Positions 1-11,638 of a DNA stretch of 64,000 bases are shown in pieces (within the stretch, counting starts at the first letter, position 1; each line of letters begins with the position of its first letter). The notes below the pieces were generated by a model. The model was not told where the DNA came from. It made no database searches and worked only from the letters and a program-made list of their open reading frames with translations. Origin of the DNA: Serratia surfactantfaciens (GTDB taxonomy: Bacteria > Pseudomonadota > Gammaproteobacteria > Enterobacterales > Enterobacteriaceae); NCBI RefSeq assembly GCF_001642805.2, contig NZ_CP016948.1, forward strand, positions 2,914,001-2,978,000. Direction: 5' to 3'. The position numbers were made by a program, and so were the translations under genes.

Positions 1-408
1 ATCTTCTTTTTCGTACACCAGATCCTGACGCTTGTACTCACCCAATTCGAAATCCGGCGTCAGCTGGATAGCGGTGGTCGGGCAAGCCTCTTCGCACAGG
101 CCGCAGAAGATGCAGCGCGAGAAGTTGATGCGGAAGAACTCCGGATACCAACGGCCGTCTTTCTGTTCTGCTTTTTGCAGCGAGATACAGCCGACCGGGC
201 AGGCAACCGCACACAGGTTACAGGCAACGCAGCGCTCTTCGCCGTCCGGATCGCGCGTCAGCACGATGCGGCCGCGGTAGCGTGGCGGCAGGTAAACCGG
301 TTCTTCCGGATACATCTGGGTTTCGCGCTTGGCGAAGGCATGCATGCCAATCATCCAAATGCTGCGCACCTGGGTGCCGAAACCAACCACTAACTCTTTC
401 AATGTCAT
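1..408 (-). CDS. nuoI: NADH-quinone oxidoreductase subunit I (partial, C-terminus outside window)
   Basis: This is the first 136 codons of NuoI, the subunit of complex I that carries two 4Fe-4S clusters (N6a and N6b) and passes electrons from NuoG towards NuoB. It starts at the ATG at 408 ([13 protein letters not shown]), and two ferredoxin-type motifs are visible: [12 protein letters not shown] and [12 protein letters not shown]. The E. coli protein is 180 residues long, so about 44 residues are missing at the window edge. It lies 14 bases downstream of nuoH in the same operon. nuoJ to nuoN are expected beyond coordinate 1. Confidence 0.97.
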   Translation of the reverse strand, partial: MTLKELVVGFGTQVRSIWMIGMHAFAKRETQMYPEEPVYLPPRYRGRIVLTRDPDGEERCVACNLCAVACPVGCISLQKAEQKDGRWYPEFFRINFSRCIFCGLCEEACPTTAIQLTPDFELGEYKRQDLVYEKED

Positions 409-422
409 GGTTTATTCACCCC

Positions 423-1400
423 TTATTGAGCGTTGTACAAAATGACCGCGGCGGTCGCCAGCAGGTTCAGCAGCGTCAGCGGCAGGCATACTTTCCAGCC
501 GAAGGACATCACCTGGTCATAACGCGGACGCGGCAGCGCGGCGCGGATCAGGATGAACATCATCATGAAGAAGGCCGTTTTCAACGCGAACCAGATGAAT
601 GGCGGCAGGAACGGACCCTGCCAACCGCCGAAGAACAACGTCACAATCAGGGCGGACACCGTAACGATACCGATGTATTCCCCCACGAAGAACAGACCGA
701 ACTTCATGCCGGAATATTCGATGTGGTAACCGTCGGCCAGTTCCTGCTCGGCTTCCGGCTGGTCAAACGGGTGACGGTGACACACCGCCACGCCGGCGAT
801 CGCGAAGGTCACGAAGCCGAAGAACTGCGGAATGACGTTCCAGACGTGCGCCTGGGATTCAACGATGGCCTGCATGTTGAACGAATCCGCCTGCATTACC
901 ACGCCCATCAGCGACAGGCCGATGAACACTTCGTAGCTCAGGGTTTGCGCGGAGGCGCGCATCGCGCCCAACAGCGAGTATTTGTTGTTGCTCGACCATC
1001 CGGCGAACAGCACGGCGTACACCGCCAGGCCGGCCATCATCAGGAAGAACAGAATACCGATGTTGAGATCGGACACCGCCCAGGTCGGGCTGACCGGAAC
1101 GATGGCAAATGCCAGCAACAGGGAAGTAAAGGCGATCATCGGCGCCAGGGTGAAGATCACCCGGTCGGAGAATCTCGGCACCCAGTCTTCCTTGAAGAAC
1201 ATTTTGATCATGTCGGCGACCAGCTGCAGCGAGCCGCCCCAGCCTACGCGGTTCGGTCCGTAGCGGTTCTGGAACAGGCCGAGCAGACGGCGTTCGCCGA
1301 AGCTCATGAATGCCCCGCACGCCACGACCACCAACAGGATCACAACCGCTTTAAGAATGGCGATCAGAATGTCGATCACCTCAGGGGTAAACCAGCTCAT
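423..1400 (-). CDS. nuoH: NADH-quinone oxidoreductase subunit H
   Basis: NuoH (325 residues, as in E. coli) is the membrane subunit that forms much of the quinone-binding channel and links the peripheral arm to the proton-pumping arm. The translation is strongly hydrophobic with about eight membrane segments. It holds the family signatures [19 protein letters not shown] near the N-terminus and [20 protein letters not shown] in the quinone-chamber loop. Its ATG overlaps the nuoG stop codon as ATGA, which suggests translational coupling. Confidence 0.98.
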   Translation of the reverse strand: MSWFTPEVIDILIAILKAVVILLVVVACGAFMSFGERRLLGLFQNRYGPNRVGWGGSLQLVADMIKMFFKEDWVPRFSDRVIFTLAPMIAFTSLLLAFAIVPVSPTWAVSDLNIGILFFLMMAGLAVYAVLFAGWSSNNKYSLLGAMRASAQTLSYEVFIGLSLMGVVMQADSFNMQAIVESQAHVWNVIPQFFGFVTFAIAGVAVCHRHPFDQPEAEQELADGYHIEYSGMKFGLFFVGEYIGIVTVSALIVTLFFGGWQGPFLPPFIWFALKTAFFMMMFILIRAALPRPRYDQVMSFGWKVCLPLTLLNLLATAAVILYNAQ

Positions 1401-4135
1401 CGTGCCGCCTCCCGCAGATTGTCTACCTTAGCACCCACCAAGATCGGCGGGATCCCTGGCAAGCCGAGCGGCAAACCAACCTGGCCCTGGGTCAGGGTTT
1501 CACTCAGACGCACCGGCAGACGCAGGGTCTGGCCCGCGCAGCTGAACTCCACCAGGCTGCCCGCGTTGACGCCAAGCGTCGCCGCATCGGCCGGGTTGAC
1601 CATCACGTAGGCTTCCGGCATGCGCTGCTGGATCACGTGAGAGCGCTGCGACATTTCGTCGCTGCCGAACAGGTGGTAGTAAGGCGCGACACGCCAGCCG
1701 TCGACCGGATTGAACGCGGCAGGCACGCGGTCGAAGTAACCGAGGCTGCCCTCCCCCGCTTCGATCAGGCGCACGCCCGGATCGCCGTGGCGCAGTTTGC
1801 CGCCCACTTCGGCCTGGAATTTGTTCCATGCCTGCGGTGAGTTCCAACCTGGCGCCCAGGCGAACGGGATCTGCTGACGATCGGCCAGCGGGCTGTTATT
1901 CCCTTCCATCGAGAAGGCGAACATGGTGTCTTTATCCTGCGGCTGACGCGGCTCGTGCACGCTGATGTTGGCGCGCATGGCGGTACGGCCGCTGGAACGG
2001 TGCGGCGAACGCGCCAGCTTCTGACCGCGAATGCGGAAAGTCGCGTCCGGCGCGGCGTCGACGATGCCCTGCAGCTGCGGCAACGCGGCGACGCAAGCGG
2101 CGATCACGTCATCGAGCTGAGTCCAGTCCACGTGGCGGCTGGTGTAGGTGGAGTGCAGCGAGTGCATCCAGCGCCAGCTTTCCAGCATCACGGTGAACTG
2201 ATTCTTCTTGGCGTCGTCGTAGTAAGCCGGATCGTATACCTGGAAGAAGCGCTGCGCGCGGCCTTCCTGGTTGATCAGCGTGCCGTCGCTCTCGGCGAAG
2301 CTGGCCGAAGAGAGGATCAGGTTGGCTTTGTCCATGATCGCGGTGCGCTGATGGTCGGCGACGATCAGGTTATTGACCTTGGCCAACGCTGCGTCCACCT
2401 GCGCCGCCGGCGCATGGCGATAGAGATCGTTTTCCATCACGATGGCGGTGTCGGCTGCGCCGCTCGCCAGCTGTTCCAGCGCCTGATCGAGCGAACCGCC
2501 GCCGATCATCGCCAGGCCCATGCTGTTGGCTGCGCCCGCCACGAAGGTGATGCCGACATCTGAACCGCGGCCCTTCAACGCTTTGGCGATGTTGGCCGCC
2601 GCTTCGATGATGGCTTCGCTGCCGGCGTTGCTGCCGGTCACGATCAGCGGTTTGCGTGCGCCGGTCAGCGCCTGCACGATGATATCGACTTTCTTGTTCA
2701 GGCCTTCAGCCAGATCGTTCACCGCCGGCGCGGCGTTATCCAGCGCGTGAGCGATGGCGAAGCCGAAGCGCGCCTGCTCGTCTACCGGCGCGCGGTAGTT
2801 CCAGGCGGCGATGTCATCCAGACGGGTGTTATCGACGTTGGTGGTGAACAACGGATACTTGGCGTGTTGGCCGATATTCTGCACCGCCGCGATCTGCCAG
2901 TCGGCCACGCGTTGCGCCGCTGCCATCGCTCGGGCTTTACCCTTGACGGCCTGACGCACGGACAGCGCGATACGCGCGCCGGTTTGCGTCAGGTCTTCGC
3001 CCAACACCAGCACCGCGTCGTAATCTTCGATCTCACGCAGCGCCGGCGTATGAACGCCGCCGTTCTTCAGCACGTTCAGCATCAGCGCCAGACGTGATTG
3101 CTCCGCCTGAGCGATACCGGTGTAGTAGTTCTCTGCGCCAACCAGCTCGCGCAGTGCGAAGTTGCTTTCCAGGCTGGCGCGCGGGGAGCCGATGCCGATG
3201 GTTTTCTTCGCCTGGCGCAGGATGTCCGCCGCACCCTGCATCGCCTGCTCGGCGTTCAGGGTGATCCAGTCGTCGCCGCGCAGCTGCTGCGGTTGACGCG
3301 GACGATCTTTCTGGTTGACGTAGCCGTAGCCGAAACGGCCACGGTCGCACAGGAAGTAGTGGTTCACGCTGCCGTTGTAACGGTTTTCGATACGACGCAG
3401 CTCGCCATAGCGCTCGCCCGGGCTGGTGTTACAGCCGATGCTGCACTGCTGGCAAATGCTCGGCGCGAACTGCATGTCCCATTTACGGTTGTAGCGCTCG
3501 GAGTGCGTTTTGTCGGTGAATACGCCGGTCGGGCACACTTCCACCAGGTTGCCGGAGAACTCGCTTTCCAGCGTGCCGCTTTCCGGGCGACCGAAGTAGA
3601 CGTTGTCGTGTGCGCCGTACACGCCGAAGTCGGTGCCGTCCGCATAGTCTTTGTAGTAACGCACGCAGCGGTAGCAGGCGATGCAGCGGTTCATCTCGTG
3701 CGAGATAAACGGCCCCAGCTCCTGGTTGTTGTGGGTGCGCTTGGTGAAGCGGTAGCGACGGAAGCTGTGGCCGGTCATTACCGTCATATCCTGCAGGTGA
3801 CAGTTACCGCCTTCTTCACACACCGGGCAATCGTGCGGGTGGTTGGTCATCAACCACTCGACCACGCTTTCACGGAACTGCTTCGCTTCGCCGTCATCGA
3901 TAGAGATGAAGGTGCCATCGGATGCCGGGGTCATACAGGACATCACCAAACGGCCGCGCGTATCTTCCGCGTTTTGGTATTGCTTTACCGCACATTGGCG
4001 GCAAGCGCCGACGCTTCCCAGCGCCGGATGCCAGCAAAAGTAAGGAATATCGAGGCCAAGGGAGAGACAAGCCTGCAGCAGGTTGTCCGCTCCGTCTACC
4101 TCATACTCTTTGCCGTCTACATGAATCGTAGCCAT
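1397..4135 (-). CDS. nuoG: NADH-quinone oxidoreductase subunit G
   Basis: NuoG (912 residues) is the large iron-sulfur subunit of the peripheral arm, with a C-terminal molybdopterin-oxidoreductase fold that has lost its cofactor. The N-terminal 2Fe-2S domain shows C34, C45, C48 and C67. A histidine-containing cluster motif follows ([15 protein letters not shown]), then a 4Fe-4S pair and the extra motif CQQCSIGC typical of enterobacterial NuoG. I start it at the ATG at 4135, giving [13 protein letters not shown] as in E. coli and a GGAAG ribosome site about 11 bases upstream. The ATG nine bases earlier (4144) would sit on top of that site. Confidence 0.97.
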   Translation of the reverse strand: MATIHVDGKEYEVDGADNLLQACLSLGLDIPYFCWHPALGSVGACRQCAVKQYQNAEDTRGRLVMSCMTPASDGTFISIDDGEAKQFRESVVEWLMTNHPHDCPVCEEGGNCHLQDMTVMTGHSFRRYRFTKRTHNNQELGPFISHEMNRCIACYRCVRYYKDYADGTDFGVYGAHDNVYFGRPESGTLESEFSGNLVEVCPTGVFTDKTHSERYNRKWDMQFAPSICQQCSIGCNTSPGERYGELRRIENRYNGSVNHYFLCDRGRFGYGYVNQKDRPRQPQQLRGDDWITLNAEQAMQGAADILRQAKKTIGIGSPRASLESNFALRELVGAENYYTGIAQAEQSRLALMLNVLKNGGVHTPALREIEDYDAVLVLGEDLTQTGARIALSVRQAVKGKARAMAAAQRVADWQIAAVQNIGQHAKYPLFTTNVDNTRLDDIAAWNYRAPVDEQARFGFAIAHALDNAAPAVNDLAEGLNKKVDIIVQALTGARKPLIVTGSNAGSEAIIEAAANIAKALKGRGSDVGITFVAGAANSMGLAMIGGGSLDQALEQLASGAADTAIVMENDLYRHAPAAQVDAALAKVNNLIVADHQRTAIMDKANLILSSASFAESDGTLINQEGRAQRFFQVYDPAYYDDAKKNQFTVMLESWRWMHSLHSTYTSRHVDWTQLDDVIAACVAALPQLQGIVDAAPDATFRIRGQKLARSPHRSSGRTAMRANISVHEPRQPQDKDTMFAFSMEGNNSPLADRQQIPFAWAPGWNSPQAWNKFQAEVGGKLRHGDPGVRLIEAGEGSLGYFDRVPAAFNPVDGWRVAPYYHLFGSDEMSQRSHVIQQRMPEAYVMVNPADAATLGVNAGSLVEFSCAGQTLRLPVRLSETLTQGQVGLPLGLPGIPPILVGAKVDNLREAAR

Positions 4136-4211
4136 AGTCAGCATGCTTCCAAGTGGCCTGCCTTGCGGCAGGCGTTAATCAAAAATTCTGGCCGTGTTCG
4201 GGCGAGTCGGC

Positions 4212-5558
4212 TTACCAGCGCTGCTTCAGCAGGTTGTTCGGCTGAATGCCGCCAATCGCATGAGCGTTGCCGAAGTGCTGCACGGCGATACCCGCCTCGA
4301 ACTCTTCACGGAAATATTTAATCGCGCTTTGCAGTGGCTCTACGGCACCTGGCGCGTGGGCGCAGAAGGTTTTGCCCGGGCCGAGGGAACGGCACAGCTG
4401 TTCGAGGGTTTCGATATCCCCCGGCTGCCCTTCGCCGTTTTCCAACGCACGCAGGATCTTCACGCTCCACGGCAGGCCGTCGCGGCATGGCGTACACCAG
4501 CCGCAGGACTCGCGGGCGAAGAACTCTTCCAGGTTGCGCACCAGCGGCACCATGCCGATTTCGTGGTCTACCGCCATCGCCAGCGCGGTGCCGAGACGGC
4601 TGCCGGCTTTGCCGATTGCGCCGTATTCCATCGGCAGATCGAGGTGATCGGCGGTCAGGAAGTCGGTGCCCGCACCGCCCGGCTGCCAGGCTTTGAAGCG
4701 CAGACCGTCGCGCATGCCGCCGGCGTAGTCTTCCAGGATTTCACGCGCTGTGGTGCCGAACGGCAGCTCCCAGACGCCCGGATTTTTCACCCGACCGGAG
4801 AAACCCATCAGCTTGGTGCCTTTGTCTTCACTGCCGGAGATGCCGGTGTACCACTCCACGCCGTTCGCCAGAATGGCCGGCACGTTGCACAGCGTTTCGA
4901 CGTTGTTGACGCAGGTCGGCTTGCCCCATACGCCGGCGCTGGCCGGGAATGGCGGCTTGGAGCGCGGGTTGGCGCGGCGGCCTTCCAGCGAGTTGATCAG
5001 CGCGGTTTCTTCGCCGCAGATGTAACGGCCGGCGCCGGTGTGCACGATCAGCTCGAAATCAAACCCGGTGCCGAGAATGTTCTTGCCCAGATAGCCGGCT
5101 TCGGTGGCTTCCGCGATGGCGCGACGCAAGTGTGCCGCCGCTTCGATGTACTCACCGCGCAGGAAGATGTACCCACGGTAGGCTTTCAGCGCGAACGCGG
5201 AGATCAGCATGCCTTCCACCAGCAGGTGCGGCAGCTGCTCCATCAGCAGGCGGTCTTTATAGGTGCCCGGCTCCATCTCATCGGCGTTACACAGCAGGTA
5301 ACGGATGTTCATGGATTCGTCCTTCGGCATCAGGCTCCACTTCAAACCGGTGGAGAAGCCCGCGCCGCCGCGGCCCTTCAGCCCGGAATCTTTTACCAGG
5401 CTGACGATCTCGTCGGGCGCCAGGCCCTTCAGGGCCTTTTCCGCACCGGCATAGCCGTTTTTGCTGCGGTATTCGTCCAGCCACAGCGGCTGCTTGTCAT
5501 CGCGCAGACGCCAGGTCAGCGGATGCGTTTCGGGAGTGCGTACAATGTGCTTGGTCAT
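4212..5558 (-). CDS. nuoF: NADH-quinone oxidoreductase subunit F
   Basis: NuoF (448 residues) is the NADH-binding, FMN-containing entry point of complex I. The glycine-rich loop [13 protein letters not shown] binds FMN and NADH. The motif [12 protein letters not shown] (C352, C355, C358) plus a later cysteine holds the N3 4Fe-4S cluster. The start overlaps the nuoE stop by four bases (ATGA), so the two are probably translated together, in line with NuoE and NuoF forming one dehydrogenase module. A gap of 76 bases separates it from nuoG. Confidence 0.98.
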   Translation of the reverse strand: MTKHIVRTPETHPLTWRLRDDKQPLWLDEYRSKNGYAGAEKALKGLAPDEIVSLVKDSGLKGRGGAGFSTGLKWSLMPKDESMNIRYLLCNADEMEPGTYKDRLLMEQLPHLLVEGMLISAFALKAYRGYIFLRGEYIEAAAHLRRAIAEATEAGYLGKNILGTGFDFELIVHTGAGRYICGEETALINSLEGRRANPRSKPPFPASAGVWGKPTCVNNVETLCNVPAILANGVEWYTGISGSEDKGTKLMGFSGRVKNPGVWELPFGTTAREILEDYAGGMRDGLRFKAWQPGGAGTDFLTADHLDLPMEYGAIGKAGSRLGTALAMAVDHEIGMVPLVRNLEEFFARESCGWCTPCRDGLPWSVKILRALENGEGQPGDIETLEQLCRSLGPGKTFCAHAPGAVEPLQSAIKYFREEFEAGIAVQHFGNAHAIGGIQPNNLLKQRW

Positions 5559-6106
5559 TGATACTGCTCCAGTAGCGTCTCGATATCTTCAGGCTTCAGC
5601 TGACTGTGAGTGTCCTCATCAATCATCATGGTCGGCCCTTTATCGCAGTTGCCCAGACAGCAGGTCGGCAACAGCGTGAAGCGGCCATCAAAGGTGGTTT
5701 GACCCGGTTTGATGTTCAGCTTCTTCTCGATAGCGGCCTGAATGCCCTGGTAACCGGTGATGTGACAAACAACGCTGTCACAATAACGGATCACGTGACG
5801 TCCTACTGGCTGACGGAAAATCTGGCTGTAGAACGTGGCCACGCCTTCTACGTCGCTGGCGGGGATGCCCAGCACTTCCGCGATGGCGTAAATCGCACCG
5901 TCCGGAACCCAGCCGCGCTGCTTCTGCACAATTTTCAGTGCTTCGATGGAAGCGGCGCGCGGATCCTCGTAATGGTGCTTTTCGTGCTCGATCGCATCAC
6001 GTTCTTCCGCGCTCAGTACAAATGCATCAACGCCGCTCTGAGGAGCGGCTGCGTTGATGGGCTCGAGCGCATCATTGACTGCGTGATTGTCTTTTTGATC
6101 ATGCAT
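5555..6106 (-). CDS. nuoE: NADH-quinone oxidoreductase subunit E
   Basis: NuoE is a thioredoxin-fold subunit with one 2Fe-2S cluster (N1a). The four ligands are visible as C109, C114 (YCDSVVC) and C150, C154 (CCLGNC), with the same spacing as in E. coli. The protein is 183 residues, about 17 longer than E. coli NuoE, the extra length being a variable N-terminal tail ([12 protein letters not shown]). There is no other ATG before the conserved core, so the longer start is kept. It starts only two bases after the nuoCD stop, which implies coupling. Confidence 0.96.
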   Translation of the reverse strand: MHDQKDNHAVNDALEPINAAAPQSGVDAFVLSAEERDAIEHEKHHYEDPRAASIEALKIVQKQRGWVPDGAIYAIAEVLGIPASDVEGVATFYSQIFRQPVGRHVIRYCDSVVCHITGYQGIQAAIEKKLNIKPGQTTFDGRFTLLPTCCLGNCDKGPTMMIDEDTHSQLKPEDIETLLEQYQ

Positions 6107-6108
6107 AG

Positions 6109-7905
6109 TTAGCGGTCCACATCTGACATTACAAAATCGATACTACCCAGATAGACGATCAGGTCGGAAACCAGGCTGCCTCGGATGACCGATGGGATCT
6201 GCTGCAGGTGCGCAAAGCTTGGCGTACGTACCCGGGTGCGGTAGCTCATGGTGCTGCCGTCGCTGGTCAGGTAGTAGCTGTTGATCCCTTTGGTGGCTTC
6301 AATCATCTGGAATGATTCGTTGGCTGGCATCACCGGGCCCCAGGAAACCTGCAGGAAGTGGGTGATCAGCGTTTCAATGTGCTGCAGCGTGCGCTCTTTC
6401 GGCGGCGGCGTGGTCAGCGGGTGATCGGCCTTGAACGGGCCTTCCGGCATGTTGTTCAGGCACTGTTCGAGGATGCGCAGGCTCTGGCGCAGCTCTTCCA
6501 CCTTCAGCATCACGCGGGTGTAGCAGTCGCTGGTGCCGTCGCCGACCGGCACTTCGAAGTCGAAGTTCTCGTAGCCGGAATACGGACGCCATTTACGCAC
6601 GTCGAACTCGACGCCGGTCGCGCGCAGACCGGCACCGGTCACGCCCCACTCCAGCGCTTCTTTGGCGTTATAGGACGCCACGCCGATGGAACGGCCTTTC
6701 AGGATGCTGTTCTTCAGCGCCGCTTTCACGTAAGAATCCAGACGCTTCGGCATCCAGTCGAGGAATTCGCGCAGCAGGCGATCCCAACCGCGCGGCAGAT
6801 CGTGCGCGACGCCGCCGATGCGGAACCAGGCCGGGTGCATGCGGAAACCGGTAATCGCTTCCACCAGATCGTAGATCTTCTGACGGTCGGTAAAGGCGAA
6901 GAACACCGGGGTCATCGCGCCGACGTCCTGAATGAAGGTGGAGATGTACAGCAGGTGGCTGTTGATGCGGAACAGTTCGGACAGCATCACGCGAATGGTG
7001 TCTACGCGCTCCGGCACCTTGATGCCGGCCAGCTTTTCAACCGCCAGCACGTAAGGCATTTCGTTCACGCAGCCGCCGAGGTACTCGATGCGGTCGGTGT
7101 ACGGAATGTAGCTGTGCCAGGATTGACGCTCGCCCATCTTCTCGGCGCCGCGGTGGTGATAGCCGATATCCGGCACGCAGTCGACGATCTCTTCGCCGTC
7201 CAGCTGCAGAATGATGCGGAACGCACCGTGCGCGGACGGGTGGTTCGGGCCGAGGTTGAGGAACATGAAGTCTTCATTCTCGGTGCCGCGCTTCATGCCC
7301 CAGTCTTCCGGCTTGAAGGTCAGCGCTTCCATCTCCAGATCTTCTTTCTGTTTGGTCAACACGAAAGGATCGAATTCGGTGGCGCGCGCCGGGTAGTCCT
7401 TACGCAGCGGGTGCCCTTCCCAGGTCTGCGGCATCATGATGCGCGACAGGTGCGGGTGGCCGTCGAAGGTGATGCCGAACATTTCCCAGGTCTCGCGCTC
7501 ATACCAGTTGGCGTTCGGGAACACCTTGGTCGCCGTCGGCACGTGCAGGTCTTTTTCAGACAGCGCTACCTTCAGCATGATGTCGCGGTTGCGTTCGATG
7601 GAAATCAGATGGTAGAAAACGGAGAAATCCGCAGCGGGCAGGCCGTCGCGGTGGGTGCGAAGACGTTCGTCTACGCCATGCAGATCGAACAGCATGACAT
7701 ACGGCTTCGGCTGTTTTCTCAGGAACGTCATTACTTCCAGTAACTGGTCAGGTTTAACCCATACCACGGGCATGCCGGTGCGGGTGGCCTGAACAGTAAA
7801 GGCTTCCGGCCCAAAACGGTTGCGCAGTTCGCCGATCACCGGGTCGTCAAGGTGATCTCGGGTCTGCCAGGCAGGCAAGGCGTCGTGCGTCGTCAAATCT
7901 GTCAT
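6109..7905 (-). CDS. nuoCD: NADH-quinone oxidoreductase fused subunit C/D
   Basis: This 598-residue protein is the enterobacterial fusion of the NuoC 30-kDa-type domain (about residues 1-190, with [18 protein letters not shown]) and the NuoD 49-kDa-type domain (about 200-598, with [11 protein letters not shown] and the [14 protein letters not shown] region lining the quinone site). It belongs to the connecting module of complex I together with NuoB and NuoI. The fusion as such is normal for this family. It is 96 bases downstream of nuoB. Confidence 0.98.
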   Translation of the reverse strand: MTDLTTHDALPAWQTRDHLDDPVIGELRNRFGPEAFTVQATRTGMPVVWVKPDQLLEVMTFLRKQPKPYVMLFDLHGVDERLRTHRDGLPAADFSVFYHLISIERNRDIMLKVALSEKDLHVPTATKVFPNANWYERETWEMFGITFDGHPHLSRIMMPQTWEGHPLRKDYPARATEFDPFVLTKQKEDLEMEALTFKPEDWGMKRGTENEDFMFLNLGPNHPSAHGAFRIILQLDGEEIVDCVPDIGYHHRGAEKMGERQSWHSYIPYTDRIEYLGGCVNEMPYVLAVEKLAGIKVPERVDTIRVMLSELFRINSHLLYISTFIQDVGAMTPVFFAFTDRQKIYDLVEAITGFRMHPAWFRIGGVAHDLPRGWDRLLREFLDWMPKRLDSYVKAALKNSILKGRSIGVASYNAKEALEWGVTGAGLRATGVEFDVRKWRPYSGYENFDFEVPVGDGTSDCYTRVMLKVEELRQSLRILEQCLNNMPEGPFKADHPLTTPPPKERTLQHIETLITHFLQVSWGPVMPANESFQMIEATKGINSYYLTSDGSTMSYRTRVRTPSFAHLQQIPSVIRGSLVSDLIVYLGSIDFVMSDVDR

Positions 7906-8001
7906 AATTTTTTTTCACCACACTAAAGGGTTATTCGCCGCAAGTTTCACTTTTCGCTGTGTTAACCAATAGCGCACTAAGATGGACGTTAAATGAACGT
8001 C

Positions 8002-8676
8002 TTAAATCTCGTCAGGCGTCCGGAGGTTGGTCACCGCGATGCGCTCGCCGTGTTTACGCTCTCTTTCAGACTGCATATTGGCGCGGTAAACGCCCTGATC
8101 GCCGACAACCCACGACAGCGGGCGACGTTCTTTGCCGATGGATTCCTGCAGCAGCATCAGCGCTTGCATGTAGGCTTCCGGACGCGGCGGGCAGCCGGGA
8201 ATGTACACGTCGACCGGCAGGAACTTGTCCACACCCTGCACCACGGAATAGATGTCGTACATGCCGCCGGAGTTGGCGCAGGCGCCCATCGAAATCACCC
8301 ACTTCGGTTCCAGCATCTGCTCGTACAGGCGCTGGATGACCGGAGCCATCTTGGTGAAGCAGGTGCCGGCCACCACCATCAGGTCAGCCTGACGCGGGGA
8401 GGCGCGCAACACTTCCGCACCGAAACGCGCCACGTCGTGAACGGCGGTAAACGACGTCACCATCTCCACGTAACAGCACGAAAGGCCGAAGTTATACGGC
8501 CAAATAGAGTTTTTACGCCCCCAGTTCACCATGTCATGCAGCGCATGTTCGAGTTTACCCATGTAAACCGTGCGGTGGACCTGTTGTTCCAGGGGATCGG
8601 CGACGATCTCCTGTTTTTGCAGGGGATAACGGTCGTTCTCACCGTTCGGGTCTATGCGGGTGAGCGTATAGTCCAT
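8002..8676 (-). CDS. nuoB: NADH-quinone oxidoreductase subunit B
   Basis: NuoB (224 residues) carries the terminal 4Fe-4S cluster N2 that reduces quinone. The adjacent cysteines of the LSCCYVEM motif, the GTCF cysteine and the PGCPPRPEA cysteine are all present and are the expected N2 ligands. It lies 15 bases downstream of nuoA. The C-terminal tail (about residues 185-224) is charged, as in E. coli. Confidence 0.98.
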   Translation of the reverse strand: MDYTLTRIDPNGENDRYPLQKQEIVADPLEQQVHRTVYMGKLEHALHDMVNWGRKNSIWPYNFGLSCCYVEMVTSFTAVHDVARFGAEVLRASPRQADLMVVAGTCFTKMAPVIQRLYEQMLEPKWVISMGACANSGGMYDIYSVVQGVDKFLPVDVYIPGCPPRPEAYMQALMLLQESIGKERRPLSWVVGDQGVYRANMQSERERKHGERIAVTNLRTPDEI

Positions 8677-8691
8677 CTTAATGCCTCGCTG

Positions 8692-9129
8692 TTACTGCGG
8701 ATGACTGTTGGTGTTAGTGATCGTGCTCGGTTTGCTGCGGCGTTGGGAACGCGCCGGAGTCCAATCCAACGCGCCGATGCGCACCAGATAAACCAGACCG
8801 GCCAATAGCACCAAAATGAAAATGGCGGCTTCGATAAAGCCTACCCAGCCGCTCTCGCGAATCGAGACCGACCAGGCGTACAGGTATAAGGCTTCAACGT
8901 CGAAAATAACGAAGAACATGGCCACCAGGTAAAACTTGGCGGACAGACGCATGCGCGCCGTGCCGACGGAGTCGATACCTGATTCAAACGGGGTGTGTTT
9001 GGCGCGCGCCCGGGCTCTCCCGCCCAAGAAGAACGCACCCAGCAGCATTAAGCCGCAAAGCCCGATAGCCACAACGAGAAATACGGCGAGCGCCCAGTGA
9101 TGAGCGATAACTTCAGTGGTTGTTGACAT
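8692..9129 (-). CDS. nuoA: NADH-quinone oxidoreductase subunit A
   Basis: NuoA (145 residues, E. coli 147) is the first gene of the operon and a small membrane subunit next to the quinone channel. Three hydrophobic segments are visible, near residues 14-37, 65-88 and 97-117. The family signature [14 protein letters not shown] lies in the loop between the first two, and [14 protein letters not shown] marks the second. Upstream is a gene-free region of about 700 bases that must hold the operon promoters. Confidence 0.97.
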   Translation of the reverse strand: MSTTTEVIAHHWALAVFLVVAIGLCGLMLLGAFFLGGRARARAKHTPFESGIDSVGTARMRLSAKFYLVAMFFVIFDVEALYLYAWSVSIRESGWVGFIEAAIFILVLLAGLVYLVRIGALDWTPARSQRRSKPSTITNTNSHPQ

Positions 9130-9294
9130 ACTCTATGCTTACTCATCAAAAGTGGCGTCGATCGCACTGCTCTTGTCACCGGCAGTTAGTGCGCCACATC
9201 GATTTAAGGGAAGGATAAATAACCACACAAACAAACTGCTTTTACAGCGAGTTAGGCAGCGTTTTTCTGTGGGCTTTTTACTCCTTTCTATAAC

Positions 9295-9316
9295 CTTTTG
9301 TCAACTTTGACAAAAG
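9295..9316. repeat. 22-base palindrome upstream of nuoA
   Basis: The arms CTTTTGTCAA (9295-9304) and TTGACAAAAG (9307-9316) are perfectly complementary around a two-base centre. The site is about 165 bases upstream of the nuoA start. Its size and symmetry suit an operator for a dimeric regulator. The regulator is unknown, and the site does not fit the FNR consensus. Confidence 0.6.
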
Positions 9317-9790
9317 TATCTACACACTAGTTTACATACGTATCATTTGATTAACATTTGATGCGCCAGGGACAGGCTAAATCGTGTCAGTTAATTTTTG
9401 TGTAGAAACAGATAGATATAAACCAACATGCACATTTCAGTTTTACTATACCATTGTCTCAGGAATTCCCTGTTCTTCCACTCACTACCTAGGGGTATTT
9501 TTTTGATCCAGGACACGTTTTCAGCATAAATCCTCAAAAAAAGTGTGGGCCTTTAACAATTTTCCTCAAATTAAGCCGCAAAAACGGCCGCTATAAGCTA
9601 ACAAAATAACCTTACCATTACCATGCCTTTAACCCATTCAATCTTATTGCTCAAAAAACAAACTCACCGTCTTAAACCCGGCCAAACTCTGTTTTCATTG
9701 ACGCTTAAAATGCAAAAAAATAGCCATCTCATAACAAAATTGCACTTAACCACCTATAACAGTCACTTTCATCAAAATTAAGGCAAAAAA

Positions 9791-9815
9791 AACCTCCGCC
9801 GAAGCAGAGGTTTTT
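9791..9815 (-). terminator. Rho-independent terminator of lrhA
   Basis: On the minus strand the arms CCTCTGC and GCGGAGG flank a TTCG tetraloop, and a run of T follows. It lies 22 bases after the lrhA stop. The T tracts on both sides suggest it could also stop transcription from the other direction. Confidence 0.85.
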
Positions 9816-9837
9816 CATCCGATTTCACGCCGCAGCG

Positions 9838-10782
9838 TTACTCTTCTTCGTCCACCAGGCTGGCGTCATCCTGATCGCCCTGGAGACCGGTTTCCGTTCC
9901 GTTGAAACCATAGCTGTCGTTGCCGCCCTGCATCGCGCTGAAGATGGCCATCGCCAGCTCGCTGCTGCACTGCGCGTTTTTGCACAGCGCATACTGGGTA
10001 TCCGGCAACGGCGGCAAACCTTCCGCCGCGCCCAGCACCCGCAGGTCGGGGCTCATCATCTCGATAGGCCGCGCGGTGACGCCCAGACCGGCCTTGCAGG
10101 CCGCCCGCACTGCGGACAGCGTAGAGGCGACGTAGGCGATGCGCCACGGAATACCGGCTTCGTCCAACTGTTTGATCGCCAGCGCGCGGAACGGGCTTGG
10201 CTCGTCCATCACCACCAACGGGATCGGCTCGCCGGCCTGGTAGTGGTAATCAGCGGCGCAGTACCACAGCGTCGGCGACGTGCGCAGCACAATGTGCGGA
10301 TGCCCTTCGGGATCGGCCGTGGTCACCGCCAGATCGATCTGCCCTTCTTCCAGCAGGTCGACCATCGTCGTGCTGCGCTTCACGCGCACGTCAATAGCCA
10401 GCTTGGGATAGATGGCGGTCACGCGGTTCAACAGGAAAGGCAGAATGGTATCGGCGGTGTCGTCGGAAGCGCCGATGGTCAGAACACCTTTAATATTGTT
10501 GTACATCAGAGAGGTACAGGCTTCATCGTTAAAGCGCAGGATCTTCCTGGCATAACCGAGAAGCTGAATACCGTGCTCAGTCAGGAGTTTGTTACGCCCA
10601 TGGCGGGCAAACAGTTCTTTGCCGACCAGTTGCTCTAATCGCTGCATTTGCTGGCTGACGGCTGATTGAGTACGGCAAACGGCGACGGCCGCCGCCGCGA
10701 AGGTATTCAAATCAGCAACAGCAACAAAAGTTCTTAGCAGATCGAGGTCGAGATTAAGTATCGGACGATTTGCAGTTGTCAT
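9838..10782 (-). CDS. lrhA: LysR-family global regulator LrhA (HexS in Serratia)
   Basis: This 314-residue LysR-type protein has an N-terminal winged helix-turn-helix (about residues 12-70, with [15 protein letters not shown]) and a C-terminal effector-binding domain. Its position between nuoA and alaA and its sequence identify it as LrhA. E. coli LrhA represses flhDC and stabilises RpoS indirectly. The homologues HexA, PecT and HexS repress exoenzymes, and in S. marcescens they repress prodigiosin and swarming. The C-terminus ends in an acidic tail (VDEEE). The ribosome site is weak (GAAGA about eight bases upstream). A long upstream region suggests complex control. Confidence 0.95.
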   Translation of the reverse strand: MTTANRPILNLDLDLLRTFVAVADLNTFAAAAVAVCRTQSAVSQQMQRLEQLVGKELFARHGRNKLLTEHGIQLLGYARKILRFNDEACTSLMYNNIKGVLTIGASDDTADTILPFLLNRVTAIYPKLAIDVRVKRSTTMVDLLEEGQIDLAVTTADPEGHPHIVLRTSPTLWYCAADYHYQAGEPIPLVVMDEPSPFRALAIKQLDEAGIPWRIAYVASTLSAVRAACKAGLGVTARPIEMMSPDLRVLGAAEGLPPLPDTQYALCKNAQCSSELAMAIFSAMQGGNDSYGFNGTETGLQGDQDDASLVDEEE

Positions 10783-11638
10783 AGTGTATTCTTCACTTTT
10801 TTAAATTCTAATTTACGAACTACTACCCTGGTGTGTTTCTCAGACGCCGTTGAAAAAGGGCGGCGCCTGTTATGACAGTACCCCACTCATAAGTGGAGGG
10901 CAAAAAAATTACTTATGTTTCGTTACCTCTATCGCTTTTTAAAATGCAACCTATCGATAATGCTTATAGGACGCAGGGAGTTAAATACCGATGGAAAGGG
11001 CTTATTCCCACCGAACCTAAGATTTTACTCATTCATACTGCCTGATTTCCACTCCATTCGTGCTACTGAGAACCCTTATCAACGGGGGCTTAGACAGCAT
11101 TTCAGAGCAAAAAAGATAAATAATTAACAGCGCCGGCTTCGTACCCCTACTCAATGAATTTAATAAATTCAATCAGTAAGATTTCTACTTTAAATAATAA
11201 TCTCATACCCACATTAACAATGTTTAAGACAAAATATAAAGTAAAGCTAATGTAAATATGCCTTTTTCTTAGTGTGGTGCGCCATCCGACAACCGGCTAT
11301 CAGACAAGTCCGGTATTATCGTTCCTTTACAGTTTATTGACACCCATCCTTCCTTCCCGCTTATCAGTTCTCTGACGCCGGCCGCGCTCGCCGGCGCATC
11401 GCGTTTCCCGGCTCACATTTTTTCAGAACAAAACCCTACTAAAATTATAGTTCATGACATTATGAACCACAAAATAACTTTACCTTTACTTATCATAACT
11501 AAAATCCCCCGTTACGACATGCGTTTGCACCAAAGGCGTGCAAAACCCTTCAAAAGCAACTACGCCAGGAGTACATTGGGCGGGTTGCGGCGTTCCACGG
11601 TAGGAGCGCCCCTATCCCAGCAAAAGGCTCAACTTTTT
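10783..11638. promoter_or_regulatory. lrhA-alaA divergent intergenic region
   Basis: These 856 bases separate the divergent genes lrhA and alaA and must contain both promoters. The sequence is clearly more AT-rich than the flanking genes. A small inverted repeat, TAAATT-CT-AATTTA (10802-10815), lies 20 bases upstream of lrhA. I found no convincing gene: the open frames here are short and lack enterobacterial codon habits. Confidence 0.55.

Larger units (their letters stand above)
9130..9837. promoter_or_regulatory. nuo operon upstream region
   Basis: No gene is seen in these 708 AT-rich bases between nuoA and the lrhA stop. In E. coli the corresponding region holds the nuo promoters and sites for several anaerobic regulators, but I could not assign such sites reliably here. 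Visible structures are a possible leader hairpin at 9152-9197 (GTGGCG paired with CGCCAC, and an inner GCACTG arm), a near-perfect palindrome at 9295-9316, and the lrhA terminator at 9791-9815. Confidence 0.6.

Noticed and set aside
282..1610. Long plus-strand open frame opposite nuoH and nuoG
   Set aside because: It is the mirror of GC-rich real genes. Its translation is rich in His, Gln and Arg, with no domain, and the minus strand reads as NuoH and NuoG.
4194..5561. Plus-strand open frame of 455 codons opposite nuoF
   Set aside because: Antisense shadow of nuoF. It has no ribosome site and its composition is typical of a complementary frame.
10915..11127. Possible 70-residue protein between lrhA and alaA
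   Set aside because: There is GTGGAGGG upstream but too far away, the sequence is AT-rich with codons unlike the genome, and no domain or homologue was recognised.
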